Below are positions 20,439 to 29,132 of a stretch of 64,000 bases of DNA, one piece after another. Below the pieces are notes generated by a model, which worked only from the letters and a program-made list of their open reading frames with translations, was not told where the DNA came from and did not search any database. The first letter of the stretch is position 1. The number at the start of each line of letters is the position of its first letter. A program made the position numbers and the translations under genes. Source of the DNA: Streptomyces fructofermentans (GTDB taxonomy: Bacteria; Actinomycetota; Actinomycetes; Streptomycetales; Streptomycetaceae); NCBI RefSeq assembly GCF_014651055.1, contig NZ_BMWD01000009.1:169392-233391 (forward strand). The letters are read 5' to 3'.

Positions 20439-21641
20439 TCAGTTGTCGTCCTCGTCGATCAGGAAGCCACGCATCGGCGAGGGCGCCTGCTGCATGGGCG
20501 ACGGGCCCTGCGGCCGGACCGGCGCCATCGGCTGGGTCATGGCCGGCGACATTCCCTGCTGGCCGCCGCCGTAGGACGGTCCGGCGGGGCCGGGGCCGCC
20601 CATCGGGTTGCCGCCGTAGGACGGCGCGCTCGCCCCGGCCGGAGCCATGGACGGGCTCGGAGCCGACGGCAGCGACGCGGCGGCCGGGGCGCGCGGCGGA
20701 GCCAGCGAGTCGTCGGCCTGGGTCTCCAGCTGACGGAGCTGTGACTCCAGGTAGGACTTCAGACGCGTACGGTACTCGCGCTCGAAGCCTCGCAGGTCCT
20801 CGACCTTGCGCTCCAGCGTGGCGCGGGCGGACTCCAGGGAGCCCATCGCGACGCGGTGCTTCTCCTGCGCGTCCCGCTCCAGGGCGTCGGCCTTCGAGCG
20901 GGCGTCGCGCTCAAGACCCTCGGCGCGGCTGCGGGCCTCGCCGACGATCTTGTTGGCCTCGGAACGGGCCTCGGCGATCGCCTGGTCGGCGGTCTGCTGG
21001 GCCAGCGAGAGGACGCGGGCGGCGCTGTCGCCGCCGGGACCCTGCTGCTGCCCCATCTGCGGACCGTGGCCGCCCATCGGACCACCCATGGGACCGCCCA
21101 TCGGGCCGCCCATCTGCTGCTGCATCTGCTGCTGCTGCATCTGCTGCATCTGACCGGGACCCTGGCCCATCGGACCCTGGCCCATGGGGCCCTGCCCCAT
21201 CGGACCCTGGCCCATCGGACCCTGACCCATGGGGCCCTGGCCCATCGGACCCTGGCCCTGCGGGCCGCCCTGGCCACTGGGGCCGGCGGGCAGCTGCGGC
21301 GCACCGCTGGGCAGCTGGGGCGGGCCACCCATGGGGCCGCCCATCTGCTGCTGCGGCGGGCCCGATATGCCGGCGGGCACGGGGGCGCCGGGACCGCGCA
21401 TGCCCTGCGGGGGCTGCTGGTCCTGTTCCGGTGGCTTGCGCATGCCCTGTTGCTGGTTCTGCGCGGCGGCGCGCGTGGCGGCGGCCAGCTTGGCGCGCAG
21501 GTCCTCGTTCTCGCGGAGCAGGCGGGTCAGTTCGGCTTCGACCTCGTCGAGGAAGGCATCGACCTCGTCCTCGTCATAGCCTTCTCGGAGGCGGACGGTC
21601 GTGAACTGCTTGTTCCGCACGTCCTCGGGGGTCAACGGCAT
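20439..21641 (-). CDS. divIVA: DivIVA polar growth protein
   Basis: A 400-aa coiled-coil scaffold that marks hyphal tips and directs polar cell wall growth in streptomycetes. The conserved N-terminal lipid-binding domain is clear (MPLTPEDVRNKQF, then GYDEDEVDAFLDEVE). A first coiled coil runs to about residue 60. A long Gln/Gly/Pro/Met linker follows, with six QGPMG repeats and three GGPM repeats. A second long coiled coil covers about 205-305, and the C-terminal tail is Pro/Gly-rich. The start ATG at 21641 has AGGTG five bases upstream. It is the last gene of the dcw cluster here and has its own terminator. DivIVA is essential in Streptomyces. Confidence 0.97.
   Translation of the reverse strand: MPLTPEDVRNKQFTTVRLREGYDEDEVDAFLDEVEAELTRLLRENEDLRAKLAAATRAAAQNQQQGMRKPPEQDQQPPQGMRGPGAPVPAGISGPPQQQMGGPMGGPPQLPSGAPQLPAGPSGQGGPQGQGPMGQGPMGQGPMGQGPMGQGPMGQGPMGQGPGQMQQMQQQQMQQQMGGPMGGPMGGPMGGHGPQMGQQQGPGGDSAARVLSLAQQTADQAIAEARSEANKIVGEARSRAEGLERDARSKADALERDAQEKHRVAMGSLESARATLERKVEDLRGFEREYRTRLKSYLESQLRQLETQADDSLAPPRAPAAASLPSAPSPSMAPAGASAPSYGGNPMGGPGPAGPSYGGGQQGMSPAMTQPMAPVRPQGPSPMQQAPSPMRGFLIDEDDN
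21115..21260. repeat. In-frame repeats in the divIVA linker
   Basis: 15-bp in-frame repeats (CCCATCGGACCCTGG and variants) encode consecutive QGPMG pentapeptides. CTGCTG-rich Gln/Met codon runs and GGPM repeats lie next to them. Such arrays change length easily by slippage. Confidence 0.85.
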
Positions 21642-21696
21642 CTCTTCACCTCAACGTAGTCGTCGGCATCGTCGGCGTTCGGCAAGACCGTATCGT

Positions 21697-21981
21697 TCAC
21701 AGCCGGCTCACAACGGAGATCAGGATGTAGACGATGATCATCAGTACGAAGAAGGACAGGTCGAGCGCCACGCCCCCGAGACGCAGCGGCGGGATGAACC
21801 GCCGCAGAAGCTTGAGCGGTGGATCAGTGACAGTGTAAGTGGCCTCAAGAACGACCACCATCGCCTTGCCGGGTTGCCATGAGCGGGCGAACTGGAACAC
21901 ATAGTCCATGACCAACCGGAAGATCAGCACGATGAGGAAACACATCAGCGCGACGTAGAGAATCTGCGCAACCACGCTCAT
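21697..21981 (-). CDS. YggT family membrane protein
   Basis: A 94-aa protein with two hydrophobic segments (about residues 4-26 and 72-92) separated by the YggT signature region TDPPLKLLRRFIPPLRLGGVALDLS. YggT proteins sit between sepF and divIVA in many Gram-positive bacteria and are thought to assist division or ion homeostasis; the mechanism is unclear. The ATG at 21981 (MSVVAQIL) is chosen because the upstream 36 residues are hydrophilic and overlap the spacer after sepF. It is part of the dcw cluster. Confidence 0.92.
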   Translation of the reverse strand: MSVVAQILYVALMCFLIVLIFRLVMDYVFQFARSWQPGKAMVVVLEATYTVTDPPLKLLRRFIPPLRLGGVALDLSFFVLMIIVYILISVVSRL

Positions 21982-22030
21982 GATCGGTGTTTCCCTCTCC
22001 CCTGTTCCGTGCCTTGTCCGGTCCTGCGTC

Positions 22031-22672
22031 TCAGCTCTGGTTGAAGAACCCGCCCTCTGCGATGCGAGCCTTGTCCTCCGCCGTGACATCGACGTTAGCA
22101 GGCGACAACAGGAACACCTTCTGCGTCACCCGCTCGATGCTGCCGTGAAGACCGAACACCAAACCGGCCGCAAAGTCGACAAGTCGCTTCGCATCGGTGT
22201 CGTCCATCTCGGTGAGATTCATGATCACCGGGGTGCCCTCACGGAAGTGTTCCCCGATGGTACGGGCCTCGTTGTAGGTCCGGGGGTGCAGCGTGGTGAT
22301 CCTGTACGGCTCTCGTTCCGACACGACCTTGGGCATGATCACCGGTGCGTTCTTCTCCATGCTCTGACGTTCTTGTGTGATGGACGCCACGGGGGCGATC
22401 CGTGCGGGACGCCCCGCTTCCGCGGAGAGCGAGGGCGAATGGGACACGGGGTCGCGCTGTACCGGAGGCTGCACCACTCGTACCGATTCGTCCCTTTGGG
22501 ACTGATGCGGCTGGTGCGACTGATGTGACGGCTCGTGCCGTCGGCGGTCCCGCTCGGGTTCCGGATCGAGCTCGGGCTCGAAGTCGTCGTCGGGGTCGAA
22601 GCCCCTGCCGTCGTACCCATCGTCCTCCACGAGGCCGAGGTAGACCGCCATCTTGCGCATCGCGCCGGCCAT
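22031..22672 (-). CDS. sepF: Cell division protein SepF
   Basis: A 213-aa cytoplasmic FtsZ-binding protein that ties the Z-ring to the membrane. An N-terminal amphipathic helix (MAGAMRKMAVYLGLV) is followed by an acidic disordered linker (about 15-95). The DUF552/SepF core comes next, with ITTLHPRTYNEARTIGEHF and VIMNLTEMDDTDAKRLVDFAAG. The ATG at 22672 is chosen because GGAGGA lies 8 bases upstream and it begins the membrane helix. It follows yggS with a 128-bp gap that may hold a promoter, and lies ahead of yggT in the same direction. Confidence 0.97.
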   Translation of the reverse strand: MAGAMRKMAVYLGLVEDDGYDGRGFDPDDDFEPELDPEPERDRRRHEPSHQSHQPHQSQRDESVRVVQPPVQRDPVSHSPSLSAEAGRPARIAPVASITQERQSMEKNAPVIMPKVVSEREPYRITTLHPRTYNEARTIGEHFREGTPVIMNLTEMDDTDAKRLVDFAAGLVFGLHGSIERVTQKVFLLSPANVDVTAEDKARIAEGGFFNQS

Positions 22673-22800
22673 GCTCTGAGTCCTCCGCTCTGTGGTGGAT
22701 CGGCTGACTGTTGCCAAGCGCCCGCGATCCACGAGGTCGTTTGTCCGCTCATGAGCGGCAATGACCATATTTTCTGCTGTGGTCCGACTTCTTGGCGACG

Positions 22801-23520
22801 TTACCCGAGCCCGGGGCGGACGCCGAGTACCGCGGTGCCGACGCGTACATGTGTCGCTCCGGCCGCCACCGCCTGCTCGAGGTCCGCACTCATCCCTGCC
22901 GAGACCATGTTCGCAGCCGGATGTGTCCGGCGCAGGTCAGTCGACAAATCCATCAGCCGCTCGAATGCCGCCGGTTCACGCCCCGCGTACGGACCGGTGA
23001 GCGGGGCCACGGTCATCAGCCCGTCGAGCCGCAGCCCCGGCGCGCCGGCGACGAGGTCGCCCAACTCGGCCACACCGCCGGGTCCGACGCCGCCGCGCTC
23101 ACCGCGTCCCCCCTCCTCCGCGTCGAGGGCCACCTGGATCAGGCAGCCCAGTTCGCGCCCGGCGCGCACCGCCTCCTTCGACAGCGCGGTGACGAGCCGG
23201 CCCCGGTCGACCGACTGCACGACATCCGCGTAACCCACCACGGAACGCACCTTGTTGGTCTGCAGCTGACCGACGAAGTGCCACGAGAGGGGCAGATCGG
23301 AGCAGGCCCCGGCCTTCGGCGCCGCGTCCTGGTCGCGGTTCTCGGCGACGTGACGCACACCGAGTCCCGACAGGATCCGCACGTCCTCGGCGGGATAGGT
23401 CTTGGTGACCACGATCAGGGTCACCTCTTCGCGCTTGCGTCCGGCGGCCGTGCAGGCCGCCGCGATGCGCTCTTCCACTTTCGCCAGATTCGCGGCGAGT
23501 TGAGCTCTACGGTCCGTCAT
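22801..23520 (-). CDS. yggS: YggS family PLP-binding homeostasis protein
   Basis: A 239-aa single-domain protein of the fold-type III alanine racemase-like barrel. It binds pyridoxal phosphate and keeps the free PLP pool in balance, with no known catalytic activity. The PLP lysine lies in VTLIVVTKTYPAEDV (near residue 36). The phosphate-binding motif near the end is SAGMSADLEQAVAAGATHVRVGTAVLG (here in two parts). It starts six bases after the pgeF stop, so it is co-transcribed. The place between ftsZ and sepF is conserved in Gram-positive bacteria. Confidence 0.95.
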   Translation of the reverse strand: MTDRRAQLAANLAKVEERIAAACTAAGRKREEVTLIVVTKTYPAEDVRILSGLGVRHVAENRDQDAAPKAGACSDLPLSWHFVGQLQTNKVRSVVGYADVVQSVDRGRLVTALSKEAVRAGRELGCLIQVALDAEEGGRGERGGVGPGGVAELGDLVAGAPGLRLDGLMTVAPLTGPYAGREPAAFERLMDLSTDLRRTHPAANMVSAGMSADLEQAVAAGATHVRVGTAVLGVRPGLG

Positions 23521-23526
23521 GTCCCA

Positions 23527-24255
23527 TCAGTCCAGCCACACATAGCCGGCGAGCCGTCCGGTGGTCCGGTCGCGGCGGTACGAGAAGTGGTCGTCGGACT
23601 CGATCGTGCACACCGGTGACTTCGCCCGGTCCCGCACCCCGAGCCGTTCCAGTTGCGCGTGGACTCCGGCGGTCACGTCCACCGCGGGGGTGCCCCACGT
23701 GGTCTCGGAGTACGCCGCGGGTTCCACGGCGGCGACCTCGGCCCGCATCTCCTCCGGCACCTCGTAGCACCCGCCGCAGACGGCGGGTCCGGTGCGGGCG
23801 ACGATCCGCGACGGTTCGGCGCCCGCCCCGACCATCGCCGCGACGGCGGCGGGCACCACCTGGGCCACCATGCCGGGCCGCCCCGCGTGGGCCGCGGCCA
23901 CCACCCCGGCGACGGGGTCGGCGAGCAGGACCGGTGTGCAGTCCGCGGTCAGCACGGCGAGGGCGAGCCCGCGCCGCACGGTGACGAGCGCGTCGACCTC
24001 GGGGACCGGCCGGTCCCCCCAGGGCCCCTCGACCACGGCGACGTCCGGTCCGTGGACCTGGTTCATCCAGACGACCCGGGCCGCGTCGAGCCCGATCGAC
24101 TTCGCGGCGCGCTCCCGGTTGGCGCGTACGGCTTCGGGGTCGTCGCCGACCGCTCCGCCGAGATTGAGCTCCTCGTACGGAACGGCGCTCACCCCGCCCC
24201 ACCTGTCGGTGAAGGCGAAGTGCGCGCCGCTCACGGATTCGCGCCGTCCTATCAC
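23527..24255 (-). CDS. pgeF: Peptidoglycan editing factor PgeF (YlmD/laccase domain)
   Basis: A 242-aa protein of the multicopper polyphenol oxidoreductase/DUF152 family. It has metal-ligand motifs WMNQVHGPDV, LTADCTPVLLAD, AAAHAGRPG and GPAVCGGCYEV. PgeF in E. coli removes L-Ser-containing precursors so that the peptidoglycan stem keeps L-Ala; purine nucleoside deaminase or phosphorylase activity is also reported for the family. The start is GTG at 24255, overlapping the ftsZ stop by four bases (GTGA). A start a few codons later (VSGAHFAF) is also possible. Confidence 0.92.
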   Translation of the reverse strand: MIGRRESVSGAHFAFTDRWGGVSAVPYEELNLGGAVGDDPEAVRANRERAAKSIGLDAARVVWMNQVHGPDVAVVEGPWGDRPVPEVDALVTVRRGLALAVLTADCTPVLLADPVAGVVAAAHAGRPGMVAQVVPAAVAAMVGAGAEPSRIVARTGPAVCGGCYEVPEEMRAEVAAVEPAAYSETTWGTPAVDVTAGVHAQLERLGVRDRAKSPVCTIESDDHFSYRRDRTTGRLAGYVWLD

Positions 24256-25448
24256 TTCAGGAAGTCCGGCACGTCCAGCTCTTCGGCCGCGCTGTCGGAG
24301 TAGGTCCGCGACGGCGGGACCGGCGGGGAGACCGGGGGCAGCTCGTTGCTCACCGGCTCCGGAGCGGGCTCCGGGGCCTCCTTCGGCGTGACGCTGCCGA
24401 GCGAGCCGAAGGACGGACGGCTCTCGGCGGCGCGCGAGGGCGCCGGCTCCTCGCGCTTGACCGAGGAGGAGCCGAGGACGTTGTCCCGCTTGGACGGGGG
24501 CTGGCCGCCGTCGAAGCCGGCGGCGATGACGGTGACCCGCACCTCGTCGCCGAGGGCGTCGTCGATCACCGCACCGAAGATGATGTTGGCCTCCGGGTGC
24601 GCGGCCTCGCTGACGAGCTGCGCGGCCTCGTTGATCTCGAAGAGGCCCAGGTCGGAACCGCCGGAGATGGAGAGCAGCACGCCCCGGGCGCCGTCGATGG
24701 AGGCTTCCAGCAGGGGCGAGGAGATGGCCATCTCGGCGGCGGCCACGGCGCGGTCGTCGCCGCGGGCGGAGCCGATGCCCATGAGGGCCGAACCGGCCTC
24801 GGACATGACCGACTTGACGTCGGCGAAGTCGAGGTTGATCAGGCCGGGCGTGGTGATGAGGTCGGTGATGCCCTGGACGCCGGAGAGCAGGACCTGGTCC
24901 GCCGACTTGAAGGCGTCGAGGACCGAGACCTGGCGGTCCGAGATGGACAGCAGCCGGTCGTTCGGGATGACGATGAGGGTGTCGACCTCTTCGCGCAGTT
25001 CCGCGATGCCGTCCTCGGCCTGGTTGGCGCGGCGCCGGCCCTCGAAGGTGAACGGGCGGGTGACCACGCCGATGGTGAGCGCGCCCAGCGAGCGGGCGAT
25101 GTTGGCCACGACGGGCGCGCCGCCGGTGCCGGTGCCACCGCCCTCGCCGGCCGTCACGAAGACCATGTCGGCCCCCTTGAGGACCTCCTCGATCTCCTCG
25201 CGGTGGTCCTCGGCCGCCTTGCGGCCCACGGCCGGGTTGGCTCCGGCGCCGAGTCCGCGGGTGAGTTCCCGGCCGACGTCGAGCTTGACGTCGGCGTCGC
25301 TCATCAACAGCGCCTGGGCGTCCGTGTTGATGGCGATGAACTCGACGCCCTTGAGACCGACCTCGATCATCCGGTTGATGGCATTGACACCACCGCCGCC
25401 GACACCGATGACTTTGATGACTGCGAGGTAGTTCTGCGGTGCTGCCAC
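24252..25448 (-). CDS. ftsZ: Cell division GTPase FtsZ
   Basis: A 398-aa tubulin homologue that builds the Z-ring, and in Streptomyces the sporulation Z-ladders. The GTP-binding signature GEGGGTGTGGAPVVA and the T7 loop (GLINLDFADVKSVM) are present. A disordered linker of about 80 residues leads to the C-terminal FtsA/SepF-binding tail (ELDVPDFLK). The start is GTG at 25448, with GAGAGG eight bases upstream. A 275-bp gap separates it from ftsQ and gives ftsZ its own regulatory region. Confidence 0.98.
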   Translation of the reverse strand: MAAPQNYLAVIKVIGVGGGGVNAINRMIEVGLKGVEFIAINTDAQALLMSDADVKLDVGRELTRGLGAGANPAVGRKAAEDHREEIEEVLKGADMVFVTAGEGGGTGTGGAPVVANIARSLGALTIGVVTRPFTFEGRRRANQAEDGIAELREEVDTLIVIPNDRLLSISDRQVSVLDAFKSADQVLLSGVQGITDLITTPGLINLDFADVKSVMSEAGSALMGIGSARGDDRAVAAAEMAISSPLLEASIDGARGVLLSISGGSDLGLFEINEAAQLVSEAAHPEANIIFGAVIDDALGDEVRVTVIAAGFDGGQPPSKRDNVLGSSSVKREEPAPSRAAESRPSFGSLGSVTPKEAPEPAPEPVSNELPPVSPPVPPSRTYSDSAAEELDVPDFLK

Positions 25449-25723
25449 GTCGAAGGCCTCTCGCCTCGAGTTACGTGTCGCCGCCTCGCTGTCGAGCGAT
25501 CCGACGACTGATGCCGAATGGGACGGTCCGAACGCCGACCCGAACCCTAACGTTGAAGTTTAGGGTTACCAGTGTGTCTGTTCCTTGGACTCTTCCGAAC
25601 AGGACACTAAGTCGACAAGTGGCGCACGTTCAACGAACACGCCGAACCTCCCGTTTTTCTTTTCACCCTATGTGATCAGGCGTAGCGCTGCCCAACCAGG
25701 GTGCTGGCCTGCGTCGATGCGCG
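25449..25723 (-). promoter_or_regulatory. ftsZ promoter region
   Basis: This is the largest gap inside the dcw cluster. In S. coelicolor and S. griseus ftsZ has several promoters in this gap, one of them raised during sporulation. Seen here: an inverted repeat with perfect 8-bp arms, AACCCTAA (25543-25550) and TTAGGGTT (25560-25567), with a 9-base spacer. There are also two WhiA-type GACAC motifs: 25603-25607 on the plus strand and 25574-25578 on the minus strand. The region is much less GC-rich than its surroundings. Exact -10/-35 boxes are not assigned. Confidence 0.8.
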
Positions 25724-26500
25724 TCAACTCCCTGATGAGGCAGGGGCTGTGGGCACGCTGACGTCGAAGTACCGCGCACCGGGAGCCGCTTTCATGAGAG
25801 CGGTGAGCGTACGCGCCTTGGCGCGGGCCCTTTCGCCGCTCCCCCACTCGACCGTGCGCCGCCCGCCGAGTTCCAGCGAGATGGAGTCGTACGAACGGAC
25901 CTTGACGACGCGGGTGTCCCGGGCGACCGCGGGCGGCAGGGAACCCGCGACCCGGACGGCTTCGCGCACCAGTCGTTCCGTACCGAATCGTCGCAGACTC
26001 GCGGACGGGGAGGCGGACACCTCGAGTACGGGCACCCCCTTCGGGGCGCGCGAAACCGTCGCATACCGCACGCCCTTGGCGTCCACCTCGACGAACTTGC
26101 CGTTCTTCCTCTCGATGAGGACCGGCGTCCGTTCGGTCACCTTCAGCCCGATTGCGTCGGGCCAGGAGCGGACGGCCTCGACCGAGTCGATGCGCGGGAG
26201 TTCCTGCCGCAGCCGCGCCTCGATGGCGCCGGTGTCGACCGAGACCATCGGCGACCCGACCGGGACGTCGGCGGCTTCGAGGACCTGCCCCGCGGTCAGG
26301 ACCCGGGCCCCCGAGACCGGTACGCGCTCCACGCGCAGCCACTGGGAGCCGTAGAGCAGCCACGTGCAGCCCGCGCCCACCAGGGCCAGGCAGAGGAGCG
26401 CAACGACGAGCACACGGGGCCCCGGTGGCCTCCTGAGGCGGATCGCCCGGAGCGGGCCGGAGTCCGTCTGCTGCCGTTCGGCGGTGGTCGGTCCGGCCAC
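25724..26500 (-). CDS. ftsQ: Cell division protein FtsQ
   Basis: A 258-aa bitopic membrane protein of the divisome. A short cytoplasmic tail (1-28) is followed by a membrane segment at about 29-50 (VLVVALLCLALVGAGC). A POTRA domain comes next (LRVERVPVSGARVLTAGQVLEAA) and then the FtsQ beta domain (SWPDAIGLKVTERTPVLIER). The GTG at 26500 (VAGPTTAER) is chosen because this matches the FtsQ N-terminus I recall from Streptomyces and GAAGG lies upstream. The longer frame runs antisense into murG. It starts 23 bases after murG ends. Confidence 0.94.
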   Translation of the reverse strand: MAGPTTAERQQTDSGPLRAIRLRRPPGPRVLVVALLCLALVGAGCTWLLYGSQWLRVERVPVSGARVLTAGQVLEAADVPVGSPMVSVDTGAIEARLRQELPRIDSVEAVRSWPDAIGLKVTERTPVLIERKNGKFVEVDAKGVRYATVSRAPKGVPVLEVSASPSASLRRFGTERLVREAVRVAGSLPPAVARDTRVVKVRSYDSISLELGGRRTVEWGSGERARAKARTLTALMKAAPGARYFDVSVPTAPASSGS

Positions 26501-26523
26501 GCTCCCCTGCCTTCTGCCACGCG

Positions 26524-27612
26524 CTAGCGGCGTGACGCGATCGCCTCGTACACCATCCCGACGAGCAGGTCGTCGGCGTCCCGCCGGCCGAACTCGGAGG
26601 CCGCGCGCGACATCTCGAACAACCGGTGCGGATCGGCGAGCACGGGCAGCACGTTGCCCTGCACCCACTGCGGGGTCAGCTCCGCGTCGTCGACGAGCAG
26701 TCCGCCGCCGGCCTTCACCAGCGGCTGGGCGTTCAGCCGCTGTTCGCCGTTGCCGATGGGCAGCGGGACGTAGGCGGCGGGGAGCCCGACGGCGGAGAGT
26801 TCGGCGACGGTCATCGCTCCCGCGCGGCACAGCATCATGTCGGCTGCGGCGTACGCGAGATCCATCCGGTCCACGTACGGTACCGGGATGTACGGGGGCA
26901 TCCCCGGCATCTGGTGGACCTGCGGCAGTTCGTTCTTCGGGCCGACCGCGTGCAGGATCTGGATTCCGGCCTGCTGGAGGTACGGAGCGGCCTGCTGGAC
27001 CACCTCGTTGAGGCGGCGGGCTCCCTGCGAGCCGCCCGACACGAGGAGCGTCGGCAGGTTCGGGTCGAGCCCGAACGCGGCGCGCGCCTCCGGCCGCACC
27101 GCGGCCCGGTCGAGGGTCGCGATGGAACGGCGCAGCGGGATGCCGATGTAGCGGGCGTCGCGCAGCTTGCTGTCCGGGGTGGAGACGGCGACCCTCGCGG
27201 CGTACCGCGAGCCGATCTTGTTGGCGAGGCCGGGCCGGGCGTTGGCCTCGTGGATGACGATCGGGACGCCGAGGCGCTTGGCCGCGAGGTAGCCGGGCAG
27301 CGCGACGTAGCCGCCGAACCCGACGACCGCGTCCGCCTTGGTGCGCTCCAGGATCTGCTCCGCCGCCTTGATCGTGCCGCGCAGCCGGCCCGGCACGGTG
27401 ATCAGTTCGGGGGTCGGCTTGCGCGGCAAGGGGACGGCCGGGATCAGCGCGAGGTCGTAGCCGCGTTCCGGTACGAGTCGGGTCTCAAGTCCGCGTTCCG
27501 TGCCCAGGGCCGTGATACCCACGGTGGGGTCCTGCCTGCGCAGGGCGTCCGCGAGGGCGAGCGCGGGCTCGATGTGGCCGGCGGTCCCCCCGCCGGCGAG
27601 TACGACATGCAC
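26524..27612 (-). CDS. murG: MurG: UDP-GlcNAc transferase making lipid II
   Basis: A 362-aa GT-B glycosyltransferase that adds GlcNAc to lipid I at the inner membrane face. The N-terminal glycine loop GGGTAGHIEPALALADAL (residues 7-24) has Glu where most MurG proteins have Pro (GHVxPA). The C-terminal donor-binding domain shows LLVSGGSQGARRLN and LCRAGAMTVAELSAVGLPAAYVPLP in two parts. The GTG start at 27612 lies six bases after the ftsW stop. Confidence 0.97.
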   Translation of the reverse strand: MHVVLAGGGTAGHIEPALALADALRRQDPTVGITALGTERGLETRLVPERGYDLALIPAVPLPRKPTPELITVPGRLRGTIKAAEQILERTKADAVVGFGGYVALPGYLAAKRLGVPIVIHEANARPGLANKIGSRYAARVAVSTPDSKLRDARYIGIPLRRSIATLDRAAVRPEARAAFGLDPNLPTLLVSGGSQGARRLNEVVQQAAPYLQQAGIQILHAVGPKNELPQVHQMPGMPPYIPVPYVDRMDLAYAAADMMLCRAGAMTVAELSAVGLPAAYVPLPIGNGEQRLNAQPLVKAGGGLLVDDAELTPQWVQGNVLPVLADPHRLFEMSRAASEFGRRDADDLLVGMVYEAIASRR

Positions 27613-27618
27613 CGAAAT

Positions 27619-28983
27619 TCACCGCTCTCCGGACGAACGCGCCGCCGAGGCACGCCGTCGCATCGTGTTCCATCTCCCGGGCCCCGCGGCCCTTGCGGAC
27701 TCTCTCACCGCACCCCGCTTTCTGCCAAAGCGGGGTTGCCGCATCGCGAGTGCCGCCCGCGCGGCGGGGTCCTCCCGCGCGAAGGCGATCAGCAGTCCGA
27801 CGGCGAACATGGTCGGCAGCAGGGCCGAACCCCCGTAGGAGAACAGCGGGAGCGGGACACCGGCGATCGGCAGCAGACCGAGCACCGCACCGATGTTGAT
27901 CACGGCCTGGGCCGTGATCCAGGTGGTCACGCCTCCCGCGGCATACCTCACGAAGGGGTCCTCCGTGCGTCCGGCCACGCGGATACCCGCATAGCCTAGG
28001 GCCGCGAAGAGGGCGAGCACCGACAGCGTCCCCGCGAGACCCAGTTCCTCACCGGTGACGGCAAAGATGAAGTCGGTGTGCGCTTCGGGCAGTTGGCCCC
28101 ATTTCTCCACACTCGCGCCGAGCCCGGACCCGAACAGCCCGCCGGAGGCCAGGGCGTAGATGCCGTGCACGGCCTGCCAGCAGGTGTCGCCGGGGCCCGG
28201 CTCCGTCGCGCCGAGGCAGGCGAGGCGGCTCATGCGGTTCGGGCTGGTCTTGATGAGCAGGAAGCCGATGGCCACCGCGACGGCGAGCACGCCCCCGAAC
28301 AGCCTGGTGGGCGCCCCCGCGAGCCACAGCAGTCCGAACAGGATCGCGGTGAGGATGATCGCCGTGCCCATGTCGCCGCCGAGCATGATGAGTCCGAGCA
28401 GCATGAAGGCCACCGGGACCAGTGGCACCAGCATGTGCTTCCACTGTGTCAGCAGCCGCTTGTCCTGCTTGCGGGCCAGCAGGTCGGCCCCCCACAGGAC
28501 GAGCGCGAGCTTGCCGAACTCGCTGGGCTGGAGCTGGAAGGGGCCGCCGACCGAGATCCAGTTCTGGTTGCCGTTGACCGCGACTCCTATCCCCGGCACC
28601 TGGACGAGGACCATCAGGAAGACCGATCCGAGGAGCATCGGGTAGGCGAGCGCCCGGTGGAGCTTCACCGGCATCCGCGAGGCGGCCAGCATCAGCAGGC
28701 CGCCGATCCCGGCGGCCAGGAACTGCTTGCGGAAGAAGTACGACCCTGGCAGGGACAGTTGGAGCGCCTTGATCTGCGAGGCCGAGTAGACCATCACGAG
28801 CCCGAGCACGGTGATCAGCAGGCTGCCGCCGAGGATCAGGTAGTACGCGGTCAGCGGCCGGTCCCAGGCACGGCGTGCGCGGCCGTACAGGCGGCGTACG
28901 GCGTTGTCGCGGGGGGTACGGGACACGGCGGGCCGTTTCGCGGCCCGTTGGACCGGAGGACGCCCGGTACGGCTACTGGGCAC
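27619..28983 (-). CDS. ftsW: SEDS glycosyltransferase FtsW
   Basis: A 454-aa polytopic SEDS protein that polymerises lipid II at the septum with FtsI. After a basic N-terminus (1-40) there are about ten membrane segments. Conserved SEDS parts include GLVMVYSAS, FQLQPSEFGKLALVLW and LPEAHTDFIFAVTGEELG, with LFSYGGSALLPTMFAVGLL near the end. The GTG at 28983 is preferred because GGAGG lies eight bases ahead; the GTG at 28992 overlaps that sequence. A 149-bp gap follows murD. The C-terminal tail is Arg-rich and ends six bases before murG. Confidence 0.95.
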   Translation of the reverse strand: MPSSRTGRPPVQRAAKRPAVSRTPRDNAVRRLYGRARRAWDRPLTAYYLILGGSLLITVLGLVMVYSASQIKALQLSLPGSYFFRKQFLAAGIGGLLMLAASRMPVKLHRALAYPMLLGSVFLMVLVQVPGIGVAVNGNQNWISVGGPFQLQPSEFGKLALVLWGADLLARKQDKRLLTQWKHMLVPLVPVAFMLLGLIMLGGDMGTAIILTAILFGLLWLAGAPTRLFGGVLAVAVAIGFLLIKTSPNRMSRLACLGATEPGPGDTCWQAVHGIYALASGGLFGSGLGASVEKWGQLPEAHTDFIFAVTGEELGLAGTLSVLALFAALGYAGIRVAGRTEDPFVRYAAGGVTTWITAQAVINIGAVLGLLPIAGVPLPLFSYGGSALLPTMFAVGLLIAFAREDPAARAALAMRQPRFGRKRGAVRESARAAGPGRWNTMRRRASAARSSGER

Positions 28984-29132
28984 GGGAGGCACCTCCGGCC
29001 CCGGCGGGAAGGTCCACGCCGGGCGCGGGAGGGCTGCCGCCGGCCGAACACCGCCTGTGAAGCACCGGCCACGATGGCGTCACGCGTCCCTCCCAAGGGT
29101 CCCGGGCGCCCCGGAGCGGCTCTGATCCGCCG

